This document shows positions 45,664-54,453 of a stretch of 64,000 bases of DNA, in pieces (the stretch's first letter is position 1; each line of letters starts with the position of its first letter). A program made the translations under genes and the position numbers. A model generated the notes under the pieces. It was given only the letters and a program-made list of their open reading frames with translations, was not told where the DNA came from and made no database searches. The stretch spans positions 1,736,001 through 1,800,000 of the forward strand of contig NZ_CP073105.1 in the NCBI RefSeq assembly GCF_018138085.1. The letters are read 5' to 3'. This DNA comes from Stutzerimonas stutzeri (GTDB lineage Bacteria; Pseudomonadota; Gammaproteobacteria; Pseudomonadales; Pseudomonadaceae).

Positions 45664-46443
45664 GTGCTTGAGTTCAGCGATGCGCAGATCGGCGCATGGG
45701 TTGGGCAGTTCCTGCTGCCGCTGTTCCGCATCGCGGCGCTGTTGATGAGCATGCCGCTGATCGGTACCCAGCTGGTACCGATGCGCGTGCGGCTGTATCT
45801 GGCCGTCGCGATTGCCGTGGTGGTCGTGCCGGGCCTGCCTCCGGTCCCGGTGGTCGAGGCGTTGAGTGCCCAGGCGCTGGTGCTGATCGCCGAACAGATC
45901 CTGATCGGGGTGATGCTGGGCTTCGTGCTACAACTGTTCTTTCACGTGTTCATCGTCTCCGGCCAGATGCTGGCAATGCAAATGGGCCTGGGCTTCGCCT
46001 CGATGGTCGACCCGGCCAACGGCGTCTCGGTACCGGTGATCGGCCAGTTCTTCAATATGCTGGTGATCCTCCTGTTCCTGGCCATGAACGGGCATCTGGT
46101 GGTGCTGGAAATCCTCACGGAGAGCTTCACCACCTTGCCCATCGGGGGCTGGCTGGTCGGCACCAATCATTTCTGGGAAGTGGCCGGCAAGCTGGGCTGG
46201 GTGCTGGGCGCCGGTCTGCTGCTAGTGCTGCCGGCAATCACCGCGTTGCTGGTGGTGAACCTGGCCTTTGGCCTGATGACGCGGGCGGCGCCACAACTGA
46301 ATATCTTCTCCATCGGCTTTCCGTTGACCCTGGTGCTCGGCCTGATCATCGTCTGGATCGGCATGGCCGACATCCTGGCCCAGTACCAGACCTTCGTCAG
46401 CGAGGCGCTGGCAATGCTGCGCGAATTGATCGGGCTGCGCTGA
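45664..46443 (+). CDS. fliR: Flagellar export gate protein FliR
   Basis: This 259-residue protein with about six membrane segments starts with GTG (LEFSDAQIGAWVGQFLLPLFRIAALLMSMPLIG). It has the segment MQMGLGFASMVDPANG and completes the FliPQR gate. A long frame +2 open reading is a shadow. Confidence 0.97.
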   Translation: MLEFSDAQIGAWVGQFLLPLFRIAALLMSMPLIGTQLVPMRVRLYLAVAIAVVVVPGLPPVPVVEALSAQALVLIAEQILIGVMLGFVLQLFFHVFIVSGQMLAMQMGLGFASMVDPANGVSVPVIGQFFNMLVILLFLAMNGHLVVLEILTESFTTLPIGGWLVGTNHFWEVAGKLGWVLGAGLLLVLPAITALLVVNLAFGLMTRAAPQLNIFSIGFPLTLVLGLIIVWIGMADILAQYQTFVSEALAMLRELIGLR

Positions 46444-46479
46444 TGCAGTCGCTCTCCATACGGCGTTCGGAGGCCATGC

Positions 46480-47616
46480 ATGGCTGAAAGCGAAAGCGGT
46501 GCCGACAAAAGCGAGGAACCCACGGAGAAACGTCTCCGAGAATCTCGCGAGAAAGGTCAGTTGGCCCGCTCCCGTGAACTGAACACGGTGGCGGTGACAT
46601 TGGGCGGTATCGGCGGGTTGCTGGCTTCCGGCGGTAGCCTGGCCGGCAGCCTGATGGCCATCATGCAGGGTAGCTTCGACCTGAGCCGCGAGACGCTGCT
46701 GGATGAAGGGGCGATGGTCCGGCTCCTGATGAGCAGCGGCATGATCGCACTGGAAGCCATCATGCCGCTGCTGATCGTGTTGCTACTCGTCTCCATCATA
46801 GGGCCGATCTCGCTGGGTGGCTGGCTGTTCTCGGCCAAGGCGATGGCGCCCAAGTTCAGCCGGATGAATCCGGGGCCCGGTCTCAAGCGAATGTTCTCGA
46901 CCAAGGCGCTGGTTGAGTTGCTCAAGGCGCTAGGCAAGTTCCTCGTCGTGCTGCTGGTGGCCCTGGCGGTGCTCGGCGCTTACGAAGACGACCTGCTTTC
47001 GATCGCCAAGCAGCCTCTGGATCTGGCCATCATGCACAGCGTCAACGTGGTGGGTTGGTGTGCGCTGTGGATGGCCTGCGGGCTGATCCTGATCGCGGCG
47101 GTGGACGTGCCGTTCCAGCTCTGGGACAACAAGCAGAAACTGATGATGACCAAGCAGGAAGTCCGCGACGAATACAAGGACAGCGAGGGCAAGCCGGAGG
47201 TTAAATCGCGGATTCGTCAGTTGCAGCGCGATGCCGCCCAGCGCCGGATGATGCAGGCGGTACCGGAGGCCGACGTGGTCATCACCAACCCGACCCACTT
47301 CGCCGTCGCGTTGAAATATGACGGAAGCAAGGGCGGCGCGCCGATGCTGGTGGCCAAGGGAGGCGACTTCGTTGCGCTGAAGATTCGCGAGATCGCCAAC
47401 GAACACAAGGTGACCGTGCTCGAATCCCCGGCGCTGGCGCGGGCGGTGTATTACTCCACCGAACTGGATCAGGAAATCCCGGCCGGGTTGTACCTCGCCG
47501 TGGCGCAGGTACTGGCCTATGTCTATCAATTGCGCCAATACCGATCCGGCAAAGGCAAACGTCCTGATCCGCTGGGCAATCTACCGATTCCGCCGGATCT
47601 ACGGCGGGATGAATAG
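46480..47616 (+). CDS. flhB: Flagellar export switch protein FlhB
   Basis: This 378-residue protein sets the export substrate class. It has an N-terminal KSEEPTEKRLRESREKGQLARSRE, four membrane segments, and a cytoplasmic domain with the self-cleaving NPTH motif at N270-P271-T272-H273. Length is standard. A repeat zone begins 21 bases after its stop. Confidence 0.98.
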   Translation: MAESESGADKSEEPTEKRLRESREKGQLARSRELNTVAVTLGGIGGLLASGGSLAGSLMAIMQGSFDLSRETLLDEGAMVRLLMSSGMIALEAIMPLLIVLLLVSIIGPISLGGWLFSAKAMAPKFSRMNPGPGLKRMFSTKALVELLKALGKFLVVLLVALAVLGAYEDDLLSIAKQPLDLAIMHSVNVVGWCALWMACGLILIAAVDVPFQLWDNKQKLMMTKQEVRDEYKDSEGKPEVKSRIRQLQRDAAQRRMMQAVPEADVVITNPTHFAVALKYDGSKGGAPMLVAKGGDFVALKIREIANEHKVTVLESPALARAVYYSTELDQEIPAGLYLAVAQVLAYVYQLRQYRSGKGKRPDPLGNLPIPPDLRRDE

Positions 47617-47636
47617 CTGAGAAACCGAAAAAAGCG

Positions 47637-47650
47637 CTGGAGGCTGGAGG
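47637..47650. repeat. Two inverted heptamer units (CTGGAGG)2
   Basis: CTGGAGG occurs twice in a row, the reverse complement of CCTCCAG. It opens the repeat zone that ends with the seven-copy tract at 48050-48098. Confidence 0.85.
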
Positions 47651-47659
47651 TTAAGCCTG

Positions 47660-48005
47660 TTGGAGACGCGCCCCGCGGCGAACTCGGGCTTGCGGCCCGC
47701 TGAAAAGCCAAAAGCTTCGCCCCGGGCCGGGCCTCCCACAAAGACGCGATGGGTGGGGCTTTACTAGAATGGGCGTTGCCTGAGCCTGTCACAGGCGCGC
47801 CCCGCGGCGAATGCGGGCTTGCGGCCCGCTGAAAATCCAAAAGCTTCGCCCCGGGTCGGGCCTCCCACAAAGACGCGATACGTGAGGCTTTACTCCGAGA
47901 TGGGTCGAAGCCTGAGCCTGTTGGAGGCGCGCCCCGCGGCGGACTCGGGCTTGCTAGCCGCTGAAGAGCCAAAAGCTTCGCCCCGGGTCGGGCCTCCTAC
48001 AAAAA
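47660..48005. repeat. Tandem repeat of three units of about 130 bases
   Basis: The sequence CGCGCCCCGCGGCG begins at 47667, 47796 and 47928 (spacing 129 and 132). Each unit contains AAAAGCTTCGCCCCGGG and GGGCCTCC near its end. The family differs from the REP elements around benE. The interval has no gene. Confidence 0.88.
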
Positions 48006-48049
48006 AAGCAGTGCGTCAGGCTTTGCTCCTTGGTCGAAGCTGTTTCCAG

Positions 48050-48098
48050 CCTCCAGCCTCCAGCCTCCAGCCTCCAGCCTCCAGCCTCCAGCCTCCAG
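48050..48098. repeat. Heptanucleotide tract (CCTCCAG)7 after flhB
   Basis: Seven perfect CCTCCAG copies, the same number and the same orientation as at 31980-32028. Flanking TCCAG before it and C after it also match, so the two loci share a 55-base direct repeat. Confidence 0.97.
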
Positions 48099-48104
48099 CT
48101 GCTC

Positions 48105-48626
48105 TTATTCGATCACCCCGCAGGCTACCCGCGCGCCGCCGCCGCCCAGGGGCTGTGGATGGTCGGAGTGGTTGTCACCGCCCTTGTGGACCATCAAGGC
48201 AAGCCCCTTGATATCACCGAGGCTCTTCAGGCGGGGCGCCAAAACCGGCTGGTTGGCTTTGCCGTCGCTGTCGACCATCAGCGCCGGGAGGTCGCCCATG
48301 TGACCCTCGCCCCAGGGCTCGCCATGTTTGCCGGTGTTCTTCGGATCCCAGTGGCCGCCCGCGGCGCCGGCGGCGATGGTTTCGCCATCCTTTTGCGCCG
48401 GTTCGCAGCTGCCCTTGGCGTGGATATGGAAACCATGCGCGCCGGACTCCAGGCCGGACAGGTCGGGGCGGAACACCAGTCCGTACTGGCTGCTCTCGAT
48501 CTTGACCGTGCCGACGGACTCGCCGATGCCTTCGGCCGTTACCGCCTTGACCGGCACGCTGAGGGTTTCGGCTTGCAGGCCTATGGCCGTGCAACCGGCG
48601 AGGGCTGCGATGATCCACTGTTTCAT
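48105..48626 (-). CDS. sodC: Periplasmic Cu/Zn superoxide dismutase
   Basis: This 173-residue enzyme converts superoxide to peroxide. It has a signal peptide (residues 1-20), Cu/Zn ligands in [13 protein letters not shown], the GGHWDP segment, GHMGDLPAL, and a late copper His in [26 protein letters not shown]. The cysteines for the subunit disulfide are present. It lies opposite to and between flhB and flhA, an unusual place for sodC. Confidence 0.94.
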   Translation of the reverse strand: MKQWIIAALAGCTAIGLQAETLSVPVKAVTAEGIGESVGTVKIESSQYGLVFRPDLSGLESGAHGFHIHAKGSCEPAQKDGETIAAGAAGGHWDPKNTGKHGEPWGEGHMGDLPALMVDSDGKANQPVLAPRLKSLGDIKGLALMVHKGGDNHSDHPQPLGGGGARVACGVIE

Positions 48627-48786
48627 GGCAAGACTCCTGTAAGGTAAAAATTCAATGCCGCAAGGGCATCGCTTCGATGTGTCGCCTTCCAAGCGATGCC
48701 ACTTGGGTGAGACTGCGCGGTTCCCGGTCGGTTCGTGCAGCCGCTCTGCCTCCGGCGTTCGGCTGCGAGGCGGCCAGTCGCGAAGT

Positions 48787-48802
48787 TGGACCCCTTCTTG
48801 CT
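48787..48802 (+). promoter_or_regulatory. Candidate sigma-54 promoter of flhA
   Basis: TGGACC-N5-TTGCT keeps the GG and GC pairs at the right spacing but has two mismatches in the -24 element. It lies 59 bases before flhA. Confidence 0.55.
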
Positions 48803-48861
48803 ATAGCCCCGGCAGGGCGCGTTTTTGCGTCAATTCTTTGTTCTGTTCTGTCGGGGTCTTC

Positions 48862-50982
48862 GTGGATCGCACGCAACTCATCAATATTCGCAATGGCCTG
48901 ACGGGCGCAGGTCGCGGCAACCTGGGCGTGCCGCTGCTGCTGCTGGTGATGATGGGCATGATGATGCTGTCGGTGCCGCCGTTCCTGCTGGACCTGCTGT
49001 TCACCTTCAACATTGCCTTGTCGATCGTCGTGCTGCTGGTCAGCGTCTATGCGCTGCGGCCGCTGGATTTCGCCGTATTCCCGACGATCCTGCTGGTGGC
49101 GACGCTGATGCGGCTGGCCCTGAACGTCGCTTCGACGCGCGTGGTGCTGATTCACGGGCACGACGGCGGATCGGCCGCGGGCCACGTGATCGAGGCATTC
49201 GGCAACGTGGTGATCGGCGGTAACTACGTCGTCGGTATCGTCGTGTTCGCGATCCTGATGATCATCAACTTCGTCGTGGTCACCAAGGGTGCCGGGCGAA
49301 TCTCCGAAGTCAGCGCGCGCTTCACCCTGGATGCCATGCCCGGCAAGCAGATGGCCATCGACGCCGACCTCAACGCCGGCCTTATCGATCAGGCCGAAGC
49401 CAAGGTGCGGCGGGTCGAAGTGGCTTCCGAGGCGGATTTCTACGGCTCGATGGACGGTGCCAGCAAGTTCGTGCGTGGTGACGCGATCGCCGGCCTGCTG
49501 ATCCTGTTCATCAACCTCATTGGCGGTGTCGCCATCGGCATGGCCCAGCACGGCATGAGCTTCAGCGAGGCCGGCCAGGTCTATGCGCTGCTGACCATCG
49601 GTGACGGCCTGGTGGCGCAGATACCGTCGCTGCTGCTTTCGACCTCCGCAGCCATCATGGTGACCCGTGTCACCAGCTCCGAGGACATGGGCCAGCAGGT
49701 CAACCGGCAGATGTTCGCCTCGCCCAAGGCGCTGGCCGTGTCCGCCGCCATCATGATCGCCATGGGCCTGGTGCCTGGCATGCCGCACATGTCCTTCCTT
49801 GGGCTCGGCGGCATTGCCGCTGGCGGCGCTTACTGGATCTGGCACCGGCAAAAGCAGGTCAAGCAGCAGGCCGAGCAGGAAGTGCAGAAACAGCAGGAGA
49901 CGCTGCCCGCCACCCGCGCCGCGGAAACCAAGGAGCTGGGCTGGGATGACGTGACGCCGGTGGATATGGTCGGCCTGGAAGTCGGTTATCGCCTGATTCC
50001 GCTGGTCGATCGTAACCAGGGTGGACAGCTGCTGGCGCGGATCAAGGGTGTACGCAAGAAGCTGTCGCAGGACCTTGGCTTCCTGATGCCGTCGGTGCAT
50101 ATCCGCGACAACCTCGATCTGCTGCCCAACGCCTATCGCCTGACGCTGATGGGCGTGAGCCTCGCCGAGGCCGAGGTGTATCCGGACCGTGAGCTGGCGA
50201 TCAATCCCGGTCAGGTATTCGGCCCGCTCAACGGCATCGCCGCCAAGGATCCGGCGTTCGGTCTGGAGGCGGTCTGGATCGAAGCCAGTCAGCGCGATCA
50301 GGCGCAGTCTCTCGGCTATACCGTGGTCGATGCCAGCACGGTGGTCGCCACTCACCTCAACCAGGTACTGCACAAGCACGCTCACGAGTTGCTCGGCCAC
50401 GAAGAGGTCCAGCAGCTGATGCAATTGCTGGCCAAGAGTTCGCCCAAGCTTGCCGAGGAACTGGTGCCGGGGATGATCTCGCTGTCGACGTTGCTCAAGG
50501 TGCTGCAGGCGCTGCTGCAGGAGCAGGTGCCGGTGCGTGACATTCGCACCATCGCCGAGGCGATCGCGAACGTGGCGACCAAGAGTCAAGATCCCGCCGC
50601 GATGGTCGCCGCTGTCCGCGTTGCGCTGTCCCGCGCAATCGTGCAAAACGTTGTGGGGCTTGAGCCGCAGCTGCCTGTCATCACGCTGGAGCCAAGGTTG
50701 GAACAGATATTGCTCAACAGTTTGCAGAAGGCAGGACAAGGCTCGGAAGATGGCATTCTCCTCGAGCCGGGAATGGCCGAAAAGTTGCAACGTTCTCTGG
50801 TAGAAGCGGCACAGCGTCAAGAAATGATGGGTAAGCCGGCGATATTGCTGGTGGCAGGTCCGGTCCGCGCGATGCTTTCGCGTTTCGCCCGACTCGCCGT
50901 ACCGAACATTCATGTCCTGGCCTATCAGGAAATACCAGACAACAAGCAGGTCACCATCGTCTCTACGGTGGGTCAGAATTAA
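48862..50982 (+). CDS. flhA: Flagellar export gate protein FlhA
   Basis: This 706-residue protein has eight N-terminal membrane segments and a cytoplasmic C-domain that receives chaperone-substrate complexes. Hallmarks are ALRPLDFAVFPTILLVATLMRLALNVASTRV and VVTKGAGRISEVSARFTLDAMPGKQMAIDADLNAG. A GTG at 48862 gives the expected MDRTQLINIRNGL start; the longer open frame is rejected. Confidence 0.97.
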   Translation: MDRTQLINIRNGLTGAGRGNLGVPLLLLVMMGMMMLSVPPFLLDLLFTFNIALSIVVLLVSVYALRPLDFAVFPTILLVATLMRLALNVASTRVVLIHGHDGGSAAGHVIEAFGNVVIGGNYVVGIVVFAILMIINFVVVTKGAGRISEVSARFTLDAMPGKQMAIDADLNAGLIDQAEAKVRRVEVASEADFYGSMDGASKFVRGDAIAGLLILFINLIGGVAIGMAQHGMSFSEAGQVYALLTIGDGLVAQIPSLLLSTSAAIMVTRVTSSEDMGQQVNRQMFASPKALAVSAAIMIAMGLVPGMPHMSFLGLGGIAAGGAYWIWHRQKQVKQQAEQEVQKQQETLPATRAAETKELGWDDVTPVDMVGLEVGYRLIPLVDRNQGGQLLARIKGVRKKLSQDLGFLMPSVHIRDNLDLLPNAYRLTLMGVSLAEAEVYPDRELAINPGQVFGPLNGIAAKDPAFGLEAVWIEASQRDQAQSLGYTVVDASTVVATHLNQVLHKHAHELLGHEEVQQLMQLLAKSSPKLAEELVPGMISLSTLLKVLQALLQEQVPVRDIRTIAEAIANVATKSQDPAAMVAAVRVALSRAIVQNVVGLEPQLPVITLEPRLEQILLNSLQKAGQGSEDGILLEPGMAEKLQRSLVEAAQRQEMMGKPAILLVAGPVRAMLSRFARLAVPNIHVLAYQEIPDNKQVTIVSTVGQN

Positions 50983-50998
50983 CCGAGGGTTATAGGCC

Positions 50999-52279
50999 AT
51001 GCAGGTCAAACGTTTCTTCGCAGCCGACATGCGTATCGCCATGAAGATGATTCGTGACGAGTTGGGCGCTGATGCCGTGATCACGGGCAACCGCCGCGTT
51101 GCCGGCGGCGTTGAACTGACCGCTGTGCTCGATTACCCGATGGAGCCGGTGGCGCCCAAGCAGCCGAATGCGGCGCTGGAAGCGGAGCTGCGCAAGACTC
51201 AGGCGCGTATCGCCGACGCCCATGCCGAATTGAGCGCACCGTCGCGGGCTCAGCCGAGCAAGGATCGCCAACTGCTTGACGAGAAGCCTGCCGCCATCGC
51301 CCAGCCCAAGCCGGCTGCCGCTCCGGTCGCTGCCGACTCGCGAGCGATGGAAGCCATGCAGTCCGAACTGCAGGGGCTGCGTGAGCTGATCGAAATGCAG
51401 CTCGGCTCGATCGCCTGGGGACACGAGCAGAACCGTCGTCCGCAGCAGGCCAATCTCTGGCGCCGCTTGCAGCGCATCGGCCTGCCGGCCGAGTTGTCGC
51501 GCACCCTGCTGGAAAAGGTCGCTGCCGTGTCCGAGCCGCGCCAGGCCTGGCGCATGCTGTTGGCGCACCTGGCACAAGCGATCAAGGTCACCAAAGAGGA
51601 ACCGTTGGAAGAGGGCGGTATCATTGCGCTGGTCGGCCCGGCCGGTGCCGGCAAGACCACGACCCTGGCCAAGCTTGCTGCACGCTACGTACTCAAGCAC
51701 GGCGCGCAGAGCATCGCATTGGCGAGCATGGACAACTATCGTATCGGCGCTCAGGAGCAACTGAACACCTTGGGACGTATCCTTAACGTGCCGGTCATCC
51801 AGATCGATCCCAGCCAGCCGTTGAGCAAGACGCTCGCACCGATGGCCCGCAAGCGCCTGATCCTCATCGATACGGCGGGCTTGCCGGCAGGTGATCCGAT
51901 GATGCGCGCGCAGCTCAAGGCACTGGCCGATCGCGGTATCCGGTCGAAGAACTACCTGGTATTGCCAGCGACCAGCCAGAGCCAGGTGCTCAAGGCGACC
52001 TGGCACAACTACCGGCCTTGCGGACTGGCGGGCTGCATTCTGACTAAACTGGACGAGGCCGGAAGCCTGGGAGACGTGCTGGGCCTGAGCATCAGCCAGC
52101 ATTTGCCGATCGCCTACCTCGCCGACGGGCCGCGTATTCCGGAGGATCTGCATCTGCCGCGCAGCCATCAGTTGGTCAGCCGCGCGGTAAGCCTGCAATC
52201 GGAGGACAATCCCAGCGAGGAAACCATGGCTGACATGTTCTCCGGTCTGTACAACGGTGCTTCACGGCGGGTTGGATGA
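50999..52279 (+). CDS. flhF: Flagellar SRP-like GTPase FlhF
   Basis: This 426-residue GTPase places the flagellum at the pole. It has a basic N-domain (MQVKRFFAADMRIAMKMIRDELG), a Pro/Ala linker, an NG domain with G1 (GPAGAGKT at 213-220), ASMDNYRIGAQEQL, and G3 (DTAGLPAGD). It follows flhA by 16 bases and precedes fleN. Confidence 0.97.
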   Translation: MQVKRFFAADMRIAMKMIRDELGADAVITGNRRVAGGVELTAVLDYPMEPVAPKQPNAALEAELRKTQARIADAHAELSAPSRAQPSKDRQLLDEKPAAIAQPKPAAAPVAADSRAMEAMQSELQGLRELIEMQLGSIAWGHEQNRRPQQANLWRRLQRIGLPAELSRTLLEKVAAVSEPRQAWRMLLAHLAQAIKVTKEEPLEEGGIIALVGPAGAGKTTTLAKLAARYVLKHGAQSIALASMDNYRIGAQEQLNTLGRILNVPVIQIDPSQPLSKTLAPMARKRLILIDTAGLPAGDPMMRAQLKALADRGIRSKNYLVLPATSQSQVLKATWHNYRPCGLAGCILTKLDEAGSLGDVLGLSISQHLPIAYLADGPRIPEDLHLPRSHQLVSRAVSLQSEDNPSEETMADMFSGLYNGASRRVG

Positions 52280-52370
52280 ACGCTTTGCTCCGTGCAATAC
52301 ACAAAGATGACGCGTTCGGGCTGAACGCATCGATGGCCCAAGGGCTCCAGCAAGAAATAGGTTTGTGAAA

Positions 52371-53201
52371 ATGGGTATGCATCCCGTACAGGTTATTGCA
52401 GTGACCGGCGGCAAAGGCGGCGTTGGCAAGACCAACGTGTCGGTCAATCTATCGCTGGCCCTGGCCGAACTCGGTCGCCGGGTCGTGTTGCTCGATGCCG
52501 ACCTTGGCTTGGCCAACGTCGATGTACTGCTGGGGTTGACGGCCAAGCGTACGCTGGCCGACGTCGTGGCGGGCGAGTGCGACCTGCGCGATGTGATGAT
52601 TCAGGGGCCAGGCGGCATTCGCGTGGTACCCGCGGCGTCGGGCACCCAGAGCATGGTGCAGTTGTCTACCCTTCAACATTCGGGGCTGATTCAGGCGTTC
52701 AGCGATATCGGCAACGATATCGACGTGCTGATCATCGACACCGCAGCCGGCATCGGCGACGGCGTGGTCAGCTTCGTCCGCGCCGCGCAGGAGGTACTTC
52801 TGGTCGTGACCGACGAGCCTACTTCTATCACCGATGCCTATGCATTGATCAAGCTGCTCAATCGCGACTATGGCATCAGCCGCTTCCGGGTGCTGGCCAA
52901 CATGGCGCATGCGCCGCAGGAAGGTCGCAACCTGTTCGCCAAGTTGTCCAAGGTGACCGAGCGCTTCCTTGACGTGGCGTTGCAGTACGTCGGCGCCATC
53001 CCCTACGACGAGGCGGTGCGCAAGGCGGTACAGAAACAGCGCGCCGTCTATGAGGCCTATCCGCGAGCCAAGTGCTCGCTGGCGTTCAAGGCCATTGCTC
53101 AGAAAGTCGATACCTGGCCGCTGCCGGCTACGCCGCGCGGCCATCTAGAGTTCTTTGTGGAGCGCCTGGTCAGGCCCGCCGCAGATTCCAACGAACGATA
53201 G
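52371..53201 (+). CDS. fleN: Flagellar number regulator FleN (FlhG)
   Basis: This 276-residue MinD/ParA-type ATPase limits flagellar number and restrains FleQ. It has the deviant Walker A (GGKGGVGKTN at 13-22), LLDADLGLANVD and IIDTAAGIGDGVVSF. An in-frame GTG at 52365 is an alternative start, two residues longer. It follows flhF by 91 bases. Confidence 0.97.
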   Translation: MGMHPVQVIAVTGGKGGVGKTNVSVNLSLALAELGRRVVLLDADLGLANVDVLLGLTAKRTLADVVAGECDLRDVMIQGPGGIRVVPAASGTQSMVQLSTLQHSGLIQAFSDIGNDIDVLIIDTAAGIGDGVVSFVRAAQEVLLVVTDEPTSITDAYALIKLLNRDYGISRFRVLANMAHAPQEGRNLFAKLSKVTERFLDVALQYVGAIPYDEAVRKAVQKQRAVYEAYPRAKCSLAFKAIAQKVDTWPLPATPRGHLEFFVERLVRPAADSNER

Positions 53202-53215
53202 CGGCTGGACTCGGT

Positions 53216-53941
53216 ATGTATAATAGCAAAGCTCAGGCAAAAGACTCGCAATACCAGCTCATCGATCAGTATGCGCCGCTGGTCAAGCGTATCGCTTATC
53301 ACCTGCTGGCACGCTTGCCCGCGAGCGTGCAGGTCGACGACCTCATGCAGGCCGGCATGATCGGTCTGCTCGAAGCGTCAAAAAAATACGATGCCGGCAA
53401 GGGCGCCAGCTTCGAGACCTACGCAGGCATCCGCATTCGCGGCGCCATGCTCGACGAGGTCCGCAAGGGCGATTGGGCGCCGCGTTCCGTGCACCGTAAC
53501 TCGCGCATGGTCAGCGAGGCGATTCGGGCCATCGAGGCCAGAACCGGACGCGACGCTAAAGATCAGGAAGTTGCGGCCGAACTTAAATTGAGTCTCGATG
53601 ATTACTACGGCATTCTGGGCGACACCCTGGGCAGCCGTCTGTTCAGCTTCGATGATCTGCTGACCGAAGGCGAGCACGGGGAGTTCGAGGAGGATGCCGC
53701 CAGTGCCCACCCGGAGCCGTCCCGCGATCTTGAAGACGAGCGTTTTCAACAAGCGTTGGCCGAGGCGATCAGCAGCCTGCCCGAGCGTGAGAAGCTGGTG
53801 CTTTCGCTGTATTACGACGAAGAGTTGAACTTGAAGGAAATCGGCCAAGTGCTGGGGGTCAGCGAATCGCGGGTGAGCCAGCTGCACAGTCAGTGCGCGG
53901 CGCGTCTGCGGGCTCGTCTCGGCGAGTGGCGTGCCCGTTAG
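53216..53941 (+). CDS. fliA: Flagellar sigma factor FliA (sigma-28)
   Basis: This 241-residue sigma factor drives late flagellar genes. It has region 2 (VQVDDLMQAGMIGLLEASKKYD, then FETYAGIRIRGAMLDEVRKGDW), region 3 and a region 4 helix-turn-helix (LNLKEIGQVLGVSESRVSQLHSQC). The ATG at 53216 is used; the longer frame enters fleN. HsbA/FlgM from this pathway would act on it. Confidence 0.97.
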   Translation: MYNSKAQAKDSQYQLIDQYAPLVKRIAYHLLARLPASVQVDDLMQAGMIGLLEASKKYDAGKGASFETYAGIRIRGAMLDEVRKGDWAPRSVHRNSRMVSEAIRAIEARTGRDAKDQEVAAELKLSLDDYYGILGDTLGSRLFSFDDLLTEGEHGEFEEDAASAHPEPSRDLEDERFQQALAEAISSLPEREKLVLSLYYDEELNLKEIGQVLGVSESRVSQLHSQCAARLRARLGEWRAR

Positions 53942-54055
53942 CGGGCGGTTCGCAAGCAATTTCATTTTAGAGGCCGCTTACGAGCTTCATTCATGAGGCC
54001 CGCAACAGACCGTGAGCAGGTTCTGGGATTTACGGAGGTGTACTTGGACAAGAAC

Positions 54056-54430
54056 ATGAAAATCCTCATCGTCGATGACTTTTCGACCATGAGACGGATC
54101 ATCAAGAACCTCTTGCGCGATCTGGGCTTCACTAACACCGCCGAAGCGGATGACGGCACCACGGCGTTGCCGATGCTGAAAAGCGGTAGTTTCGATTTCC
54201 TGGTTACCGACTGGAACATGCCGGGCATGAGCGGTATCGATCTGTTGCGCGCCGTGCGCGCCGATGAGCGCCTCAAGCATCTTCCGGTATTGATGGTGAC
54301 CGCCGAAGCCAAGCGCGACCAGATCATCGAGGCCGCGCAGGCCGGCGTTAACGGATACGTGGTCAAGCCATTCACGGCTCAAGTGCTCAAAGAGAAGATC
54401 GAAAAGATCTTCGAGCGCGTCAACGGCTGA
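54056..54430 (+). CDS. cheY: Chemotaxis response regulator CheY
   Basis: This 124-residue single receiver domain binds FliM to reverse the motor. The acidic pocket is D7/D8, the phospho-acceptor D52 (TDWNMPGM), the switch Thr in MVTAEAKRD, and Lys in VVKPF. The usual MKILIVDD start is at 54056, but GGAGG (54034-54038) fits better with a TTG at 54044 giving four extra residues. Confidence 0.96.
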   Translation: MKILIVDDFSTMRRIIKNLLRDLGFTNTAEADDGTTALPMLKSGSFDFLVTDWNMPGMSGIDLLRAVRADERLKHLPVLMVTAEAKRDQIIEAAQAGVNGYVVKPFTAQVLKEKIEKIFERVNG

Positions 54431-54453
54431 TGCAGTAACGCCGCGAGGGCACT

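Noticed and set aside
45696..46487. A 263-codon plus-strand frame overlapping fliR
   Set aside because: Out-of-frame shadow rich in Gly, Arg and Asp; fliR in the other frame has clear membrane segments and family motifs.
48652..51090. An 812-codon minus-strand open frame opposite flhA
   Set aside because: It mirrors flhA codon structure and is rich in His, Gln and Arg as antisense frames are here. FlhA is certain.
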